From Triparma columacea (lineage: Eukaryota > Sar > Bolidophyceae > Parmales > Triparmaceae), in the NCBI GenBank assembly GCA_030267965.1, contig BRYA01000078.1, forward strand, positions 25,309 through 70,792: 45,484 nt of DNA. The letters run 5' to 3'. Numbering within the stretch: the first letter of the stretch is position 1; every line of letters starts with the position of its first letter. The notes below the pieces were generated by a model. It made no database searches. It saw only the letters and a program-made list of their open reading frames with translations, and was not told where the DNA came from. The position numbers and the translations under genes were made by a program. Positions 42,548 to 45,484 of the stretch are shown piece by piece.

Positions 42548-43846
42548 ATGCATGCAGAAGGGGGAGTTCTTCCAGCAACTTTTGTCGAAGGTTTTCATGA
42601 AAAAGAAGTCGTCTCCATGATGCCCTACAGGCGGACGGGGGATCGGAGCCTTTCAATCGTCGGCCTGGGATGTTCGTCCTTCTCAGACATATTTGGGGAA
42701 GAGGTTAGGTGAGAATGGGTGTTTGTAGAGCAAGGAGGGGTGAGGGTAATGGCGACTCATAGCGCACTTCATATATCTAATGGGCACATAATTTCGCTCT
42801 CCCTTGCAGCAAGCAAGAAGAAGGGTGGGTCGAATTGATTATCAACACGGTGAAGTCCGGGGTGAACGTTCTCGATACTGCCCCATGGTACGGTGACTCG
42901 GAGAGGGTAGTCGGCATGGCAATAAAAAAACTCCCGAGATCGTCTTTCTACATCCACACGAAGGTCGGAAGATACGCAAAGACTGACAAGATGTTTGACT
43001 TTACTAAGGAGAAGACCTACAAATCCGTCCAGAATAGCCTCAAAGTTCTTAACGTCGATTATCTCGACTGCGTTCAGGTGCACGATCCCGAATTTTGCGA
43101 GGACCTGTCCATCATCGTCGGCGAAGTTCTGGTAGCCTTGGACGAGATGAGGGAGAAGGGAATTATTAGGAGGATAGGAATAACCGGATATCCACTTCAA
43201 GTGCAGAGGGAGATCATTGAGAGGAGCACCGTGAAAATTGACCAGTCCCTGTCGTACGGCCATCTCAATTTACACGACGTCACCCTCCTGAGCTCGTCCT
43301 TCAGCGAGCTGTGCAAAAATAATGACATCGCGTTGCTGGCAGCAGCGCCCCTATCCATGGGGCTTCTCACGCCGGGGGATCCACCGAGCTGGCACCCGGC
43401 TCCCGCTGAACTGAAGGACAGATGCAAAAAGGCCAACGTCCTGTGTGAGGATGCAGGAGCTAGCTTGCCGGTGAGGGTTTGCGAGGGTTTGCGAGGGTTT
43501 GCGAGGGTTGCGAGGGTTTGCCTGGGCCTCGTATTCCCCCCCTCCACCCCCTTCAACTAATTCCCCCCCTCCCCCCCTCCCCCTCTCGCAGCACCTTGCG
43601 ACCATCTACTCGTTGGCCATCGAGGCGGTTCCCTGCACCTTACTCGGCGTAAAGAATAGCTTTGAGTTGGAGAGAATGTTAAAAGCATCAAGGAGTCTGA
43701 AGGAAGTCAAGGGATTCGCCTTCAACGGCGACATAAAAGAGCTGCCCTTGACGGCGACAGAACAGGAGGCTTTGCGTGGAATACTTGAGAGGGAGGAAAT
43801 CTTCGGTGGTGAGGTGAGAAATACTGAGGGGTGGAACGAGGTTTAA
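42548..43846 (+). CDS. L-galactose dehydrogenase-like aldo-keto reductase
   Basis: Stand-alone model join(42548..42708,42810..43470,43592..43846), 358 aa. It reads along the plant L-galactose dehydrogenase pattern: SIVGLGCSSFSDIFG, SGVNVLDTAPWYGDSERVVG (catalytic Asp and Tyr), YIHTKVGRYA (catalytic Lys), VDYLDCVQVHDPEF (catalytic His), GIIRRIGITGYPLQV, LLAAAPLSMGLLTP, PPSWHPAPAEL and the NAD(P)-site GVKNSFELERML. The plant enzyme makes L-galactono-1,4-lactone for ascorbate. The Met at 42548 may be false: exon sequence from 42558 can instead join GPN1 in frame. Intron 2 is introner-like copy B. Confidence 0.87.
43471..43591 (+). mobile_element. Introner-like intron copy B
   Basis: 121-bp intron with four TTTGCGAGGG-type units from the donor onward (one has lost a T), TTTGCCTGGGCCTCGTATT, C-tracts around CCCCCTTCAACTAATT, and CTCTCGCAG. 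Aligned with copy A it differs mainly in unit number and C-run length. Confidence 0.65.
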
Positions 43847-44430
43847 GTGTGCTTTTATAAATGAAGAATGTCGCGACGATGTATACGCAAACATATTCTT
43901 TATATTTATGAGCGAATACTCCAGCTCCTGGGCCTGGTCTTTTTTTGATCTTGAACTTTGAATAGAGCTGCCACTTTGGAGTAACTTTCTGGACAATACC
44001 GGGTAACCCGAATCTTTAATTAAATTCAGCCACATTTCAGCCACATTTCAGCACAACGTGATTATTGGTACCTAGGTGAGCAATTGGGGTTACATTGTAG
44101 CAGTCAGCTAGGATTGATTGAGATGTATTGTCTGAAATCGTCATTGCAGGGGAGAAATAGGACTTCATATCATGCCCATGCCGTGGTGAGATCTTTTTAA
44201 GCAAAGGATATTTTAAGCTCTCTTGTAGATTTTCTACGGGATTTTACCTCTAACTTTGTTTGATGAATCCCGAGCATCACATTTAGAGCCAAGAAAACCC
44301 CGCATTACCCATATTTACGAAATCAATCAATCACCTCTAACCACCCCCGGTAACCCTCCCCACTCCCCACCCAACCCATCTGCTCTTACACGCTCACAGA
44401 TAGCCGTTGTTCGAGAGGGAAGGGGTCGAC
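43847..44430. other. Intergenic region before the last gene
   Basis: About 580 bp, AT-richer than the genes, with a duplicated TTCAGCCACAT at 44025-44046. A CAG preceded by a pyrimidine-rich tract near 44394-44400 may be the acceptor of a 5' leader intron of the downstream gene. No RNA gene was seen. Confidence 0.35.
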
Positions 44431-45484
44431 ATGGGCCAAGGTGGGCGACGTGACAAGGGGGACGAGGAAGGAGAACGTCGGGTGGCCACCGAAGGTGAGG
44501 GTGGCGAGGGGAAACAGGGGGGGGGCAAAGGAAGATGAAGAGGGGAGGGGGATTGGCTTTTGCAAGTGCTTTTCTAACCGCAATCCGTTCTTCGCATTGC
44601 CCTCCCCCCCTCCTCTTTGCACAGCCACATCCCATTCCTCATTTGCGACGAGCGCCCACGTCAATTTCTTTCCACTACGCGTTGACGTCGTTGACAAGGC
44701 TGACAATGCAAACCTTGTTATCAGCCGGAGCGGGCTAATCGATAAGGGGAAGAAAGAAGGGGTTGGATCGGCGAGAGGGAACAGGCACGACACATTGCTC
44801 TCCGCAATCCAGCAGCGCAGTTGCATTCCCTCCTCCCAGAAGAAGCCTAAACGTCGCCCGTCAACTTCGGTTACCACTTACGCCAAGGTAGCGGCATTTA
44901 CTACACCTCGGGGACCTTCCTTCGGATTGACGGTTGAGAGTGCAAGTCACGACGACTCGACTGAGATCGCGGGGGATGACAAGGTCTCGAGGAACACCAC
45001 CTTGGTTGTAGACTCTCGGGAAGGGGAAGGTTGCAGAAGGCTCAAGGAGAACAGTGAGCGTCTTCAAGGTGAGATGGGGGTGGTATGGGGAGTTGGAGGA
45101 GGGAGAGATAACGGAGAAATCAGTTTGATGAGTGGCTTTGCGGAGTCAGTATGTTTTGCACTAAAACCATTTCCTACGTCCGTCAGCCCTCCCCTCTTCC
45201 CAGGATTTCCCCAAACGCCGCGAATCGACCACTGTTGGTGCCGCTGCCAAGGTAGAGGGCCTTCCCTCTTCCCAGGAGAACTCCCAACGCCGTGAATCGA
45301 CTTCGGCCAATGCTGTCACCGAGGTAGCGGCCCTTGCCACTCCTCCTCTCGAACATTCCTTCGGACTGATCATTGAGATCGCGGAGGACGAGAGGCCCAC
45401 GAGGAACACCTCGCAAGGAGACTCGGTCGAACCGAACTTGATCGGGGAGAACGTCGGGACCATGTTGCGTAGTAGTCTTCATGC
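44431..45484 (+). CDS. Repeat-containing protein of unknown function, truncated by window end
   Basis: Model join(44431..44494,44625..45068,45187..>45484), at least 268 aa. It begins MGQGGRRDKGDEEGERR. From residue about 75 a degenerate unit recurs: SSQ-x4-RR-x-STS-x6-KVAA-x-TP-x4-SFGL-x-x-E, followed by an acidic stretch and RNT[TS]; two copies and a partial third are visible (CIPSSQKKPKRRPSTS; LPSSQDFPKRREST; LPSSQENSQRREST). The acceptor at 45186 was chosen because it keeps the repeat frame; the stronger-looking CAG at 45203 breaks it. There are no transmembrane segments or known domains. The 3' end lies outside the window. Confidence 0.55.

Noticed and set aside
43471..43540. GAGGGTTT repeats as an interstitial telomere
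   Set aside because: The unit is TTTGCGAGGG, not TTTAGGG, and it starts exactly at a splice donor.
43688..44044. 118-aa minus-strand ORF at the end of the reductase gene
   Set aside because: It overlaps the reductase's last exon antisense and has no recognised similarity.
45187..45295. Splicing of the last gene to the CAG at 45203
   Set aside because: It would shift the frame, destroy the repeat units and hit a stop at 45295; the CAG at 45186 keeps the repeat frame.

Overview
This is nuclear DNA from a eukaryotic alga, most likely an ochrophyte (photosynthetic stramenopile). The evidence is a fucoxanthin/chlorophyll a/c-type light-harvesting protein with an ASAF-type plastid-targeting leader, a second plastid-type leader (ATSF), and short spliceosomal introns (about 60-330 bp, GTGAG/GTAAG...CAG). 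An SPX-SLC13 phosphate transporter, a BspA-type leucine-rich-repeat protein and a deiodinase-like selenoprotein also fit. The gene content resembles bolidophytes/Parmales or pelagophytes, but the species cannot be fixed from sequence alone. Most exon joins below were checked by reading phase; none has transcript support.

Layout. 1-510: repeat-flanked debris and an ammonium-transporter exon fragment. 606-4321: branched-chain aminotransferase (-) and BspA-LRR protein (+). 4738-6273 (-): an iodothyronine-deiodinase-like gene with an in-frame UGA at the catalytic position, directly preceded by a ZZ zinc-finger ORF. 6513-9020 (+): S9C serine peptidase. 9260-12982 (-): PT-repeat membrane protein. 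13188-14689 (+): cupin-like membrane protein. 14746-17112 (-): MUS81. 17157-18503 (+): N6-adenine-type methyltransferase. 18638-18949 (-): dynein roadblock light chain. 19453-20775 (+): mitochondrial-carrier protein. 20931-24960 (-): P4-ATPase, with an assembly gap just upstream. 25188-26538 (+): coiled-coil protein. 26637-29226 (-): plastid-targeted unknown protein followed, or fused, to xanthine phosphoribosyltransferase. 29461-30408 (+): ARL8. 30628-31314 (-): light-harvesting protein. 31834-32858 (+): SLD5/GINS4. 33017-34663 (-): kinesin-14. 34800-38121 (+): SPX-SLC13 transporter. 38185-39578 (-): F-box/transglutaminase-like (FBXO21-type) protein. 39661-40045: very AT-rich block. 40230-40865 (-): RPA43-like Pol I subunit. 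41176-43846 (+): GPN1 GTPase and L-galactose-dehydrogenase-like reductase, possibly one fused gene. 44431-end (+): partial repeat protein.

These are mostly unrelated housekeeping genes, not a functional cluster. The main architectural signal is that genes alternate strand almost perfectly from 606 to about 39580, so nearly every promoter is divergent and nearly every 3' end convergent. The three same-strand pairs inside or beside this run have tiny gaps and look like single fused genes. The leading findings are: (1) a deiodinase-like protein with a UGA/Sec active site, possibly joined in frame to a ZZ zinc-finger protein through a second UGA; (2) two nearly identical introns with inverted-repeat-like ends in GPN1 and the adjacent reductase, which look like introner elements; (3) two in-frame gene fusions predicted from canonical splice sites that remove the intervening stop; (4) an approximately 385-bp block of about 20% GC at the point where strand alternation breaks.
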